Shown here: one piece after another, positions 8,959 to 20,700 of the stretch
Numbering within the stretch: the first letter of the stretch is position 1
Layout: every line of letters begins with the position of its first letter
Origin: Pelargonium cotyledonis
Lineage: Eukaryota; Streptophyta; Magnoliopsida; Geraniales; Geraniaceae
Length of the DNA: 26,490 nt
Reading direction: 5' to 3'
Assembly: GCA_036897625.1 (NCBI GenBank)
Contig: JAYMTA010000584.1
Location: 1-26,490 of the forward strand
The notes under the pieces: generated by a model
Told to the model about the DNA's origin: nothing
What the model saw: the letters and a program-made list of their open reading frames with translations, nothing else
Database searches by the model: none
Made by a program: the position numbers and the translations under genes

Positions 8959-11900
8959 ATGGAGGCTAGTACGGACGATGCGACTGGGAACCAACACGAC
9001 ATTCAGACCACCGTGAACCGCCAAGAATGGAAGCACATTTACGACAATGTCCATGGAAACATCTACGTCGATCCGGTACCGTCTCTGAACTAGAAATTTT
9101 GGACTCGTTTTCGCGTTTTGGAACTAGCTAGTACTATGATACCGAGTCATTTCTTCTAAGAGTTGCTGTTTGTGCTTTCTTATTATTCTTCTTCTTCCTC
9201 TTCTCGCTTCCTGTTCGGTGATAATCGGAGTTGTACCTCTTCCTCGAGTCTTTGTTCTCCTGACTAATCTATATGAGTTGAGTTGTGGCCACGTTAATTC
9301 ATGACGAGCCTTCATTTGAACGGATACACGTGAAATCTGAAATCTAGTTTGATTTACGAAGATTATAATCGTATTTTTAGAAATTTCCCTTGATACTGCG
9401 TAGTTGAAATTCGAAGACACTAATTATAGACTAAAGTTGATGAGATCATTCATTTCAAGAGTTACTGATTTCTTTGAGAGCCTCCGTTGAAGGTTGAGTT
9501 ACTTTAAGAGTCGTTTCTCTTCTGCAATTGAGTTGTTGATTTTCATATGCTTAACGAGTTGAATTTCATGCGAAATATGCAATTATTTTGGATTTTGACT
9601 TTTGTCGCTCGTGCTGATTTAGTGAAATTTAACTTTAAAATGTGTTTTCTTTTAATATTGGACGTAGTGTGTGCTTTTATTTGAATTAGGTGTCAAAATA
9701 CATGTAAACTTTGGAATTAGTTTGTATTATGAAGATATTTTGGTATTTAGGTAAATTTAACTTCATATTTTTTAATTTGAAGTTGGAAAATGAAGAAATT
9801 ATGAATAAGTTGATGACATCACGCATTTGAGATGATTTCCTTGAAGTATATATAGATGCTTGTGCTTTCTCAAACTTGATTCATGTCTAATTTTGGTTGT
9901 TTGGAAGGTAAGTTTCTTCAACAGTCATTGTTTTCTTCTGGAATTGTTGAAATGTGATGAAGTTGATTCAGGCGTTTTAATTTGAGAATGTGAGTGAGAT
10001 TTGTCTTGGAACCTGAAATTTAGTTTGATTTTGAAGATATTTGGGTGGTTTAGGGAAATTTCTCTTTAAAATGTTGCTTGCATAGTTGAAAATTCAAGAA
10101 ATTAGGAACAAAGTTGATGAAATCATGAATTTGAAGTCAATGTTTTCTTTTGAAGAATCACTCTGTGCACTTTTTAAGTCCTGTTTTATGTGCACTTTTT
10201 GGTTGTTTGGATTTGAGTTTCTTTATGAGCAACTGTTTTCTTCTAGAACTGTTGATGCAGTGGAGTTGAGAAGGTGATTATTTTATTTGAACAGTTAAGA
10301 GTAAAATTTGATGTAGAATCTTAAATCTAGTTTGGATTGTGAAGATTTTTTTTCTTTTCGAGTCATGGTCATTTCTCTTCAAATGTGTTGGAAGACATGC
10401 TGCTTCTTTTGATGCCTATCAATAAGAGTAATGGTTTTCTTTTCATGCTATTTTTTTATTTATGGAACTCCACCTGGAATTTTTCATGCTAATTCACTCT
10501 GGAGAAGAGGAGTTTCCTTCACTAGGTAGAACAATAGTAATACCTAAAAATTCCTATAATTTTTAGGTATTCACTTTCCTAGGGTATCATTGGTAGACAA
10601 ATTATAAGGTTTATAAGTAGGCTCCCATATGTACTCATATTCAATATTATATTTTCTCTTTTATATTTTAAAAAGTTGCAAGATGAAGTTTGATTACTTC
10701 TCTCTGGTTTAATGCAGATTTGTATGAAATTCATTGATACCCAACAGTTTCAGAGGCAAGTTTGATTTATTTATTACAATGAATGTTTTTCCTATTTACT
10801 TTACTCTAGTTGATATTCTCTGATAGTGTCTACATGTTGCAGACTTCGTGATTTAAAGCAACTTGGTAAGTCCTATATATTTTCTTGATGGTATACATTA
10901 TTCAGGCTTGATGGTATTTTCACTATTATCTATTGCAACTTGTGACATTCTTACCATCTCATACTAACTTCTTGCTACAAATTAAATGCATTTATTTTGC
11001 AGTAGATATGAGTTTATTGGCATGACTTGTAATTTGAGGTCAAGTATTTATTTCATCCTTGGACCCTTCCCACCGAAGAATATAACTAAGAGCTTCTAAC
11101 TTATTCACTAGATTATATTCACTAAATTATTTACTTAATTCCAAAATCAGGATTCAATCGCTAAACTTTTAACTGTCCAGAAAGTATATTTTACTCCATA
11201 TATTCTGTTTATATCCATATATCAGCTTCCTTAAAGTGGCTTTGATGACCATAACAGTCGTTGCTAACTATACTTCTTATATCCAGGTTTAACTCACATG
11301 GTATCCCCAGGGGCTGTACACTCTAGATTTGAGCATTCACTAGGGGTATATTGGCTGGCCAATAAAGCGGTTTCTACGCTGAAAATATACCAAGTAAGAA
11401 CTCTAATTGTCCGAGGATCCTATAAATCAGAGTAGTTTCTCACATGCTTACCATGCTTGCAGGCGGAACTTGAAATTGATGATTATGATATTCAGACTGT
11501 AAAACTTGCTGGTAATTTACTCTATTTTGATAGGATTTGTTTCTTTTCTTTTATATGACTCTACCTTTTAACTATTTGCTGGGTTTAATTTAAGGTCTAC
11601 TGCATGATATTGGTCATGGGCCATTCAGCCACACATTTGAGCATGCATTTCTTCCAAAAGTTCTGGATGGATATGAATGTCAATGGTAACTCACTAATTC
11701 TTACAAGTTTTCTGTACAATACACATCTATGTTTCTTATTATCAACTTAGTTCATCAACTTTTACTCATTTATTCACTACAGCTTTGTCTTGTACAATTT
11801 CTGGGTAACTGGGTTAAGAAATGAAGCAATATATTATCACAGGGTTGGTGACAAAAGATAATTCTTCTTTGTAAAGCTAGCAGTAGTTAATTTAACACTT

Positions 11901-13364
11901 AAAAGAGCAACTTTACTATAAAATATAAATAGATAAATTTTCTAATAATCTGTCCCTTTTTTCTTCATTAAATTTATACACACACACACTCACTCACAAA
12001 TAAGTTCCTGCATAGTTACTCATTACAATCTGGGGACTTTATGTTTGGGAAACACTTTTATTTTAACAATAAGGATAGTGGATTGTCTGTGAAGAGTCGT
12101 TTAGCGATTATGTTGATCCATAAATAGAGGACATTGGTAATTGACATCTTTTTTTTTAATGCTGGTAATTGACATCTTGAAATAATAAAATGGGTGCTCC
12201 TTCCTGTTTTATGAACAAAATGGTCTCCTGGGACTGGGAGTTGTTACAATCTGCATACTGTTGGGGCAATATATTGCTTTTAATATTCATCTTGTTGAAT
12301 GAGAAGTTTGTTGATGGTGATACTATATTCTAATAGTTTGTGTTTATACGTATATTATATGTTTGGTGTAGTGTTGTAACATTCTTGTTAATAGGGGGGA
12401 TAAAGCACACAATTTCTTTTCTTTTGCAGTGGCCATACTGTGAAAATTGCCTAGTTTTTTATATTTATTTTTGTTTCTTTTATTTTTAATTTGTAATTGC
12501 ATAATTGGTATTTGCTTTTCGAAGGATGAAATTATACAGTTCTGAGTGTCTACTATTGAAAAATATTTCCAGGTCTCATGAGGACATGTCCGTGAGAATG
12601 ATAGATTATATCGTTGATCAAAACTACATAAACATTGATACTGAAATGAAGAAGAAAGTGCAGGTTAGGTTGTCATACCATCAGTTTCTTACTTTCTTTT
12701 ACATATGTACTAACGATCCTGTTCAGGCATCTGAGCACCACTATCAAATCACTGAAATCCCTTTGCATGACAGAAAGATGCAGTTCTTACAGAATTTGAT
12801 AAATATGGTTAAAGTACATTGCTCCAGGAGCAACTTGGTTAATTTTTTGTTTTGTTTTGTTTTGATTAGACAAGATAGATTTGCATACTTCCCCATATTT
12901 GTCTCACCATTTACATTATCTCTTAGTTGCAAATTTCTCCTACAGTGACCACTAACTGCTAAAAACTGTTATTGGCTCTTAGTGCATTCATCCATACAAA
13001 TGAACTTCAGATTTATTTTCTGTGATGTTTACGTGTCCATTCTTTTGACAGGCAATGATTGTTTCTAGCTCCGCAGATCCAGGAAATGTAAGCCATAGCC
13101 ATCTGATAATCTTTATTCATTTTACCTTTGTGCTTCTCCAAACTTGTGATTTTACACATGTTTTTACAACTTCAACTAGCATTTCTTCTATGAAATTGTT
13201 GCCGATGGCTGAAATACTTGGTGACTAGTGGCCAAGAACTCAATTCATACAATATCTAATATTATTCTTTTTGTTTCCTGATCATTCAAATAGAGTGTGA
13301 AGGGAAAACGTTTCTTACATGATATTGTTGCAAATGGACGGAATGGAATAGATGTTGACAAGTG

Positions 13365-13416
<52 letters not shown>

Positions 13417-15921
13417 TCTCAATAATGGGTTACTTTTTCTTCCTACAAGTTTGGACAAATAGGCATATTGATATGTCATTTGTTTGTAGGTTTGATTACA
13501 TTGTTCGTGACTCCCGGGCTTGTGGTCTTGGCTGCAGTTTTCAGTTTGACAGGTACAGAAATTTTTATGGTCTTATTTTATGACACGACTCAGCTAAAAT
13601 GTCTAGCTCTTAATTTTTATCAGAACTATGTTTTTCATTTGACCTGCAGATTGATGGATACTATGCGAGTTATTGGTGATGAGATTTGCTATCGTGCCAA
13701 GGAATGTTAGTATAAGTTGAAAATTCTGTTGTCACGCATATTGATGGTTACCATACATCTCAGTTATTGTTCAACACCTTGTCCAGATCTCACAGTCCAC
13801 AAATTATTTGTCGCTCGTGCTGATCTGCATCGGACAGTCTATACTCATGCAAAAGTGAAGGTAGTGCTTATTTGTACTTAATGATTGGGATTGTGGTTCA
13901 CAATATATGTGGTATACATGTGATGCCTTTGCATGTTTCAGCTTTTGGAAGCTATATGCATAGATTTGACAATCCTCTCTATATAACCAGGCCATAGAAC
14001 TTATGTGTGTGGATGCCCTATTGAAAGCAACCAGTTATATGCACTTAGAGGATACAATATTTGAACCAGATCAGTTTTCAAAGGTTTTGTGGCTTTACAT
14101 ATTTTATGTAGTTTGATTACAAGGCTATGCATTCTTATTTGAAAGCCATTAACATGGTCCGCCTTTAACAAGTTCAGTTAGATGATTCATTGTTAAAAGA
14201 AATTGAATTTTCTACTGTGGAAGAGCTTAAAGAAGCTAGAGACTTGATCCTACGTATCCGTAGACGAGATCTATACCGGGTAAGTTTAATAAGTTAAAAA
14301 GATTCCTAGACTGTAATAGTTAGTATTTGAATTTTTTCATGCACATAAGAGACTTAGCTATTACTAGCACACCCTTGAAAAGTATTATAAGCATATGTAT
14401 TCAATACTTTATTCACCAACTATTTGTTTAGTAACAGAAGCTTATCATTTGCAGTTCTGCAATGAGTTTTCTGTTCCAAAGGACCAGCAAGAGCACTTCA
14501 AACCCGTCACTGCGAAAGATATCATTTGCTCACAGGTTCAACTAAAAAACTGTATGGAATTATTAATGTCCTTTTCTTGGAAACTAGACACAGAGATATC
14601 CTAAAGAGTAATCTGTCAATCAGAAAGCCGGTTGTGTTAATCTACAAGAAGATGATGTTGCTGTGACTAATGTTGTGATTGATATGACACGTGGAAGGAA
14701 TAACCCTCTTCATAGGTATGTGGCAAGAATCAAACTGAAGCCAACTTGACGTTTTGTTTTGCTCTTTTAACTGATTGATGGATAAAAACTGGTCTAATTT
14801 AACAAGATTTCTTCTTCTTTCTGCATGTAAATATTCTGGATTCAGACTCAGATTCTACATGGTAAGATGTTCAGTTCTTTCCTCGACTCATTTTATTTCT
14901 TACCCGTATTATTATTGTCAATGGTATCATTTCAAGCTTCACTGCATGCTTTGATTATCTCACTTCAGTTCAGTCTAGGTTAATGCAGATAGACAATTCT
15001 GCAGTAAAGGATATTTGTGAGTAGAAACAAACCTTATTTATTAGGCTGTTTTCACTATCATATCTTTAGGTTCTGTTTTGGAAACATGGATTTGATTTGC
15101 AATGTTGTGTTTCAAATACAAATGTAATGTTTGGGAAATCATAGAGTTTCAAATGACAAGGTAAGAGATGTCATTTGAAATCCCATGTTGTAAGCAAATA
15201 TTGGTTCAGCTAAAATCCAAATACAATTTTTTTCAGTATCCAAACACTTCATTCGACTCGAATCCAGCATTTCAAATGAAATATTGGTCTCCAAACATAC
15301 CTAGGAATTAGATTTTGAAAACATTAACATCATCGATGATGAATGATTGCAGCAGATAAGTAGAAAGCGCCATTAGTTAGCTTTTGATCAAATGATTTTA
15401 TGACCCCATATAACAAAAGGTAATCTGTGGAGAAAAGGCTAGAAGTAACAAGTAGCCAATGCCATAAAGACCGTGAATGTGAAATACTCTTGTTATCCAA
15501 GTATTGCTTTATCCGATGGTCAATGAATTGCAATATCAACATGACTTACCTTAGAAATGAATGTGCATAACTTATGATAAGGATTTTTAATTGCTCGGGT
15601 TTTGACAGGACTATGAAAGCATGGAGAAATTCCCAATACCAGATGATAGCATCAGTCACTTGTTGCCTACATATTGTCGAGATGTGATAGTGAGGGTGTA
15701 CTCTAAGAAGGCTAAACTGGTATGTTACAAACCTGAAGAAATTTCATGTTGAAGTAGTCACTACTATATGTGATTGCAGATCTCTATTGTTGAATACATA
15801 TATGTATGAAAATTTACAGGTAGGAGCAGTCTCTGAAGCCTTTGAGAATTTCCAGGTGAAGACATATGGAAGGAATGCGCAAGTACATGCAACTCCTGAG
15901 AAAAAGAAACTCAAAACATAG
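8959..15921 (+). CDS. VEN4: SAMHD1-type HD-domain dNTP triphosphohydrolase, tandem copy A (VENOSA4 family)
   Basis: Nineteen exons: 8959-9075, 10718-10755, 10843-10865, 11287-11393, 11463-11511, 11595-11685, 12573-12663, 13052-13087, 13294-13361, 13490-13552, 13650-13705, 13787-13860, 13991-14083, 14178-14279, 14455-14535, 14624-14715, 14846-14861, 15609-15719, 15820-15921; 469 residues. The family cleaves dNTPs to nucleoside and triphosphate, balancing dNTP pools. In Arabidopsis VEN4 loss affects chloroplast and leaf development. The metal-site residues are His76 (in SRFEHSLG), His115-Asp116 (LLHDIGHGPFSH) and Asp206 (GIDVDKFDY). Substrate residues Lys207, Tyr210, Asp214, Arg257, His261 and Tyr265 match human K312, Y315, D319, R366, H370 and Y374. 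Asp46, Gln51 and Arg54 (IDTQQFQRLR) match the GTP allosteric site. The human Gln375 equivalent is Thr266. There is no N-terminal SAM domain. A basic tail (PEKKKLK) may be a nuclear signal. Exon 17 is only 16 nt and intron 2 is GC-AG. Looks intact. Confidence 0.93.
9330..10390 (+). repeat. Intron-1 array of imperfect ~300-bp repeats in copy A
   Basis: A block of about 80 bp recurs near 9374, 9751 and 10053. Each occurrence contains GAAGAT(A)T, then TTTAGGNAAATTT, then a GAAATTA-like stretch, then AAGTTGATGANATCA. It is followed by an ATTTNAAG and TTTCTTTGA segment. A partial further unit starts near 10315. Spacing is about 375 then 300 bp. The same array, with corresponding unit variants, is in intron 1 of copy B. 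Confidence 0.65.
10539..10571. repeat. Perfect 14-bp stem, 5-base loop hairpin in intron 1 of copy A
   Basis: AATACCTAAAAATT at 10539-10552 and its exact reverse complement AATTTTTAGGTATT at 10558-10571 are separated by CCTAT. The hairpin lies about 150 bases before the exon 2 acceptor. The matching part of copy B near 19210 has a recognisable but degraded version. Confidence 0.85.
11720..12390. other. Extra sequence in intron 6 of copy A, absent from copy B
   Basis: Intron 6 is 887 bp in copy A (11686-12572) but 208 bp in copy B (20299-20506), and the two ends of the introns align. The extra DNA holds a duplicated TGGTAATTGACATCTT (near 12134 and 12163) and a short CA run near 11980. I found no clear terminal repeats or coding signal, so whether this is an insertion in A or a deletion in B is open. 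Confidence 0.5.
13367..13416 (+). repeat. Compound (TC)n(AC)n microsatellite
   Basis: About 16 TC units run into 9 AC units. The tract starts five bases inside intron 9 of copy A, directly after the splice donor GTGATT. It is absent from the same intron of copy B, so it expanded after the duplication. Confidence 0.95.
15068..15302. mobile_element. MITE-like insertion in intron 17 of copy A
   Basis: The left end TAGGTTCTGTTTTGGAAAC and the reverse complement of the right end (TAGGTATGTTTGGAGACC) form imperfect terminal inverted repeats. Inside, TTTCAAATGACA (15147-15158) and TGTCATTTGAAA (15169-15180) are a perfect 12-bp inverted repeat. The intron is 747 bp in copy A but only 80 bp in copy B, which supports insertion after duplication. 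Family assignment (hAT or PIF/Harbinger type) is uncertain because the target duplication is not clear. Confidence 0.6.
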
Positions 15922-16353
15922 ACACTCCTAGAGTCCCATTGGTCTGTTTGTATTACTAGCACTTGCTGTGTTCCTTTTGCTCGAAACTTATACACATTCA
16001 TATTTTGATACATAACTGCTGAAGCTGAAAGATGTCCCACTAGACACAAGTGTGTGTAGGTATAGTTTTCCTTTTACTCATAGACATGTACATTGCGGTA
16101 TGTGTGGTTTAGTAACAGGGTATATTCTTTTACCAGTACTTGGTTTTTAGTTAGAATCATATATGCTTGCTCTCTAATGTCTGGGAATTTTATAGTTCTG
16201 TTATAAGTAGAGTTGGGTTTCTCTCTTATACTTAAATGTGTTTGTGTTTACACATATTTAAGGGTTCAAACTAGCTTAGAGAATAGTATAATTATTGCTC
16301 AACTTTGTTTTTTGGGCTTTTATGTAGTTTGTTATTACAAATGAAGACCCCTG
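15922..16353. other. 3' flank of copy A
   Basis: This is the untranslated tail and downstream DNA of copy A, with no coding signal. Parts resemble the 3' flank of copy B (for example TGCTTGC...CTCTCTAATG at about 16165 and 23310), showing that the duplicated segment extends past the stop codon. No clean AATAAA is seen. Confidence 0.5.
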
Positions 16354-17095
16354 TACTTGTTTAAATTTGAGACTTGACTCTTATTTAGGGTTTCTAATTG
16401 TTTTGAACCTTATGTCGACCAAAATTGATATTTTGGTCCAAGTTGCCTATTATAACCGGTTCTAGGTGACACGTCATTAGAGCTCGCCACGTCAGCCTCT
16501 AAGTTGGGACTAACTGAAACGTGTCGCTTGTTCATTTGAGACTTGGCGCAATATCCCCAACAACCTTCCTTAGCCACTCAAGCGCTGGATCCTCGAGCTT
16601 CCTCTCAAAAGTACACTTTCCAAACAACCATTACAATGTGAAGAAGCACACAACCCTTAGTTTTGGAACTCCTTGTCTTTGACATAAGCCACCATGAACA
16701 AGAGGATGGCTTGCAGTTAGTCCTAACTTAGAGGTTGACATGGCTATTTTTGGAGCTGAATGTTCGATTCTACGACTGTTAGTCTAGAACTGATCGAGAC
16801 AGAGACTAATTCCAACACAGCGCAAGACATAGAGGAACTTCCAACTACAGGGCCAAATGAAAAAGGATAAGGGATCTGCTAACATAAGGAAAAGGATGGC
16901 GTGCAGTTAGTCCCAACTTAGAGCCAGATATGGCGAGCTCACGTGGAAGTGGGATGTGTCGTGCAGCTCTTGACGTCTCAATTTGAATATGATTATAATA
17001 GATAACTTGGACTAAGATATAAATATTTGTTAGTTAAGAGTTCAAAACAATTAAAAACCGTAAATAAAGATCAAGTCTCAAACTAAAACAAGTCG
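16354..17095. mobile_element. Long-terminal-inverted-repeat element between the tandem copies
   Basis: The left arm (16354-16516) and the right arm (16904-17095) are inverted relatives. Both contain ACTTGTTT, TTTGAGACTTGA, TAATTGTTTTGAAC, AGTCCAAGTT or GGTCCAAGTT, CTATTATAA, GAGCTCGCCA and CTAAGTTGGGACTAACTG in this order when the right arm is reverse complemented. Long imperfect arms around a non-coding centre suggest a Mutator-like or foldback element. The centre has a direct repeat of GGATGGCNTGCAGTTAG (16703 and 16893). A second partial copy of the right end lies at about 17120-17153. I found no transposase. Confidence 0.6.
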
Positions 17096-17463
17096 AATGA
17101 ATTTAGAAGTAAATTTTGGTCAGTCAAGAGTTCAAAGCAATTCAAAACCGTGAACCCTTTTACCCATTAAGATATGACATTTCAAATAGTAAACAATGAC
17201 CTAACTAATTAATGGAAACATGCTAAATATAAGAGTACCAGATTAACAAGCCACCACTAATTTATAATAAGAGTACTAGTGTAATATTTGAAGCATTTTA
17301 ATACACTTGCATGTATTTTTATCAATATTTTGGATAACCAAAATCTATCGTTCCTCAGATGATTTTGCTCGGACAAAAAAATAAACACATCTAACAACTT
17401 TTCTGTTATGTAATAAAGCCGTCGACACACGCACTCATTGTTCCCGTTAGCGTCAGAAACACG

Positions 17464-17518
17464 TTTTGGCGCGCATCACTCCACTATCACCATTCCAAAA
17501 GTTCCAGTATATATATAA
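17464..17518 (+). promoter_or_regulatory. Core promoter of copy B: E2F-like site and TATA box
   Basis: TTTTGGCGCGC (17464-17474) is a full match to the E2F consensus WTTSSCSS, and TATATATATAA (17508-17518) is the TATA region. The order and neighbouring sequence match the promoter of copy A, but the E2F-like site here is the better match. Activity is inferred from sequence only. Confidence 0.5.
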
Positions 17519-17576
17519 CAATTAACATCCTCCTTCACCTTCTATTTTCCGCTTCACACGCTTCCAGTAACTAACC

Positions 17577-17577
<1 letters not shown>

Positions 17578-17611
<34 letters not shown>
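17578..17611 (+). repeat. (CT)n microsatellite in the 5' leader of copy B
   Basis: About 16 CT units lie between the TATA box and the start codon. Copy A has a shorter CT run at the matching place (about 8844-8860). Such CT/GA tracts are common in plant 5' leaders and can bind GAGA-type factors. Confidence 0.9.
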
Positions 17612-17613
<2 letters not shown>

Positions 17614-17701
17614 TCAAAACCCTAAGTTTGTCTGCTATTTTCGATTCTTGAAACTCTGTTTCTTTCTGATGTGTTCTTCACAACTTGCCGCAGAAAGATA
17701 A

Positions 17702-20700
17702 ATGATAGCTAGTATGGACAATGCGACGCCCAGCCACTTCGACGCTCAGATCAACGTGGGCCGCCGAGAATGGAGGCACATTCCGGATAGGGTCCATGGA
17801 GACATCTCTATCGATCCGGTACCGTCTCTGAACTAGAAGTATTGAATTCGTTTCGGAACCACTACTTTGTGTTTTAGATGGAGTCATTTCTTCCAAGAAT
17901 TGTGTTTCAGGGAAATTTCACTTTAAATTGTTCGGTGCGTTGTTAAAGTTTGAAGAAATTAAGAATAGACTGAAGTTAATGTCATCAACAGCCGTCCAAG
18001 GTTGAATTTCTTTATGAGTCATTTCTCTTCTGGAACTGCAGAGTTGATTGACGTGTTTATTTTTATTTGAATAACAAGTCAAAGTCAGGAATTGACTGGG
18101 TGAAATATGATTCTGTATGACCTGCAATTCATGTGATTTAGGAGTCATGTTACATGTTAAATTTGCAATCAGTTTAGGTTTTTGAATATATTCTGGCGAT
18201 TTAGGTAAATTTGACTTTAAAATGTTGAGTGCGAGTTGAAAATTGATGAATTCAAGAATAGGTAGATGACATTATGCATTTGAAGTCCTGATTTCTTTGA
18301 AGTATTTTTGTGCTTTCCTTAATATGTTTCCTGTCTAGTTTTGGTCGTTTCGAAGCCGAGTTTCTTCTGGAGTCGTTTTCATTTGAATTGATTTTGGGTG
18401 CAGAATTTGCTGTGATATCTGAAATTTTGTGTGTGTGGTGATTATGGGAAATTTCTCTTCGAAATGTTGAGCGCATAGTTGAGTATCAAAGAAATTAAGA
18501 ATAAAGTTGGTGGAATCATGCATTTGAAGTCAATGATTTTTTTAAGGAATCGCTGTGTGTGCTGTTTAGATTCCAGGACACTTTTTGATTGTTTAAAGTT
18601 TAGTTTCTTTATGAGCCATTGTTTTCTTCTAGAAATGTAGACTTAGAGTGGATCTGACCGGTGTTTATTTCCATTTGAATGGATAAGAGTCAAATTTGAT
18701 GTGGAAACTGAAATTTAGTTTGTTTACATACATCTTTTTTATTAGTAAGGGTAATATTGCTTCAACTTTTGCTGCTTGAAAATCAAAGAAATTCTAAAGA
18801 GAATAAAATTAATAAGATTTGTCTTTATAAAAAAACAAGAAACTAACCATAAGAAAGATGATTTGGTAGAGGTTCAAAGATCTTGGAATAAAACTCTCTG
18901 TCAGTAAGTGTTCTCTTCTGTAAAATTGGTAAAAATGACTTTGAAACAGTTATTCATGTGTTTTATTTTATTCATAGTAGTTAGAAGATGAACATAAACT
19001 TACTCTAATAATTCATGTACATTGATTACAACAAATCTTAGTTGCTGCATTCTTATTCGGCTCTTCTGCTTTTATGTTTCGAGTTAAATTTTTGTGTTGG
19101 AAGACCTGTTGCTTCTTGTAACACCTATCTATTAGAGCAATTTTTCTTTCTTTTTTATGCATCCTCATTCCAGAGAGGAGTTGTTGCCTTGACTTGGTAG
19201 AATAATCGAGATACCTACAAAATTCCTTATTATATTCTTAGACTTCCCTGAAGTTGCAAGATGAATTTAATTTACTTTTCTCTGGTTTAATGCAGATTTG
19301 TTGGAAATTCATTGATACTGAACAATTTCAGAGGCAAGTTTGATTTATTCACTATATTCTTTGCTACCATTCTTCTATTTACTTTACTGTAGTTGATATT
19401 CTCTGACAGTAACTACATGTTGCAGACTTCGTGATCTAAAGCAACTTGGTGAGTCCTGAGCTTCATTTATTGAATAAGCTATACATTTATACTTTATTAA
19501 GGTTTGATGGTATTTTCACTACATTCTGTTGCAAGTACTGTTATGATATTTTCTTATTGTCTCATTCCAACGTCTTCGCATAAGTTATATGTAACTATTT
19601 TCCTAGTAGATCTGAGTACCTGAGTTTATTGGTCTGACTTGTAATTTGAGGTTATGCATTCATCTAATCATTGGACCCTTCACTTAGAAGAAAGTAACTA
19701 AGAACTTCTTCTCATATTTTTGAGATCTAGTTCATTAAATCATTTACTTGATTATAAAAGTAGGTCTCAATTGCTTACCATCCAGAAATATGTTTTGCTG
19801 AATACATGCATTCTGTTTTTTTTTTTCCCATGATTCCTTCAAGTGGCTCTAAAAATGACCATAATAGCTATCACTAACCATACTTCTTATTTTCAGGTTT
19901 TGGGCACATGGTGTACCCAGGGGCTGTACACTCTAGATTTGAGCATTCACTAGGGGTATATTGGCTGGCCAACAAAGCTGTTTCTACACTCAAAGCTTAC
20001 CAAGTAGGAGCATTAAAAATTTGATCATATGTGGGATCATCCTATAAATTAGTATTTTCTTACATACTTACCATGCTTGCAGGCGGAGCTTGGCATAGAT
20101 GATTATGATATTCAGGCTGTAAAACTTGCTGGTAATTAACTCTACTTAAGATAGGATCACTTTATTTTCTTTCATATGATTCCACCTTCTAACTGTTTTT
20201 ACTCTTTATTAAGGTCTACTGCATGATCTTGGTCATGCACCATTCAGCTACTCATTTGAGCATGGGTTTCTTAGAAAAGCTCTCCAAGGATATACATGGT
20301 AAATTGGTAATTCATTAATTCTTATATTCTTACTTATAATACAGGTCTGGGTTGCTTAATTACTTTGAACACAATTCATAAATGGAGAGATGAGGCACAA
20401 ATTCTCTTTTCTTTCGCTGTGACAATATTGTGAAAATGCAGTCTTTTTGCTTTTTATCTGTTGTAATCCAATCTGAGTGTTCTGTTTCTTCAAAAAATAT
20501 TTCCAGGAATCACGAGGACATGGCTGGAAGACTGATAGACTATATCATTGATGAACACCACATAAAAATTGATGGTGAAATCATTAAGAAAGTGAAGGTT
20601 AAGTAGCCGTACCATCAGTTCCTTTTACATTCTTATCTAACGGTCATGTTTAGGCTTCTGGAGCACCACTATCAAACCACTGAAATCCCTTCATATGGAA

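Noticed and set aside
9124-9420. 98-codon minus-strand open frame in intron 1 of copy A
   Set aside because: It falls in the repeat-rich intron, has low-complexity basic stretches and no homologous open frame in copy B.
12505-12948. 147-codon plus-strand open frame
   Set aside because: It is exon 7 of copy A (12573-12663) read through into flanking introns.
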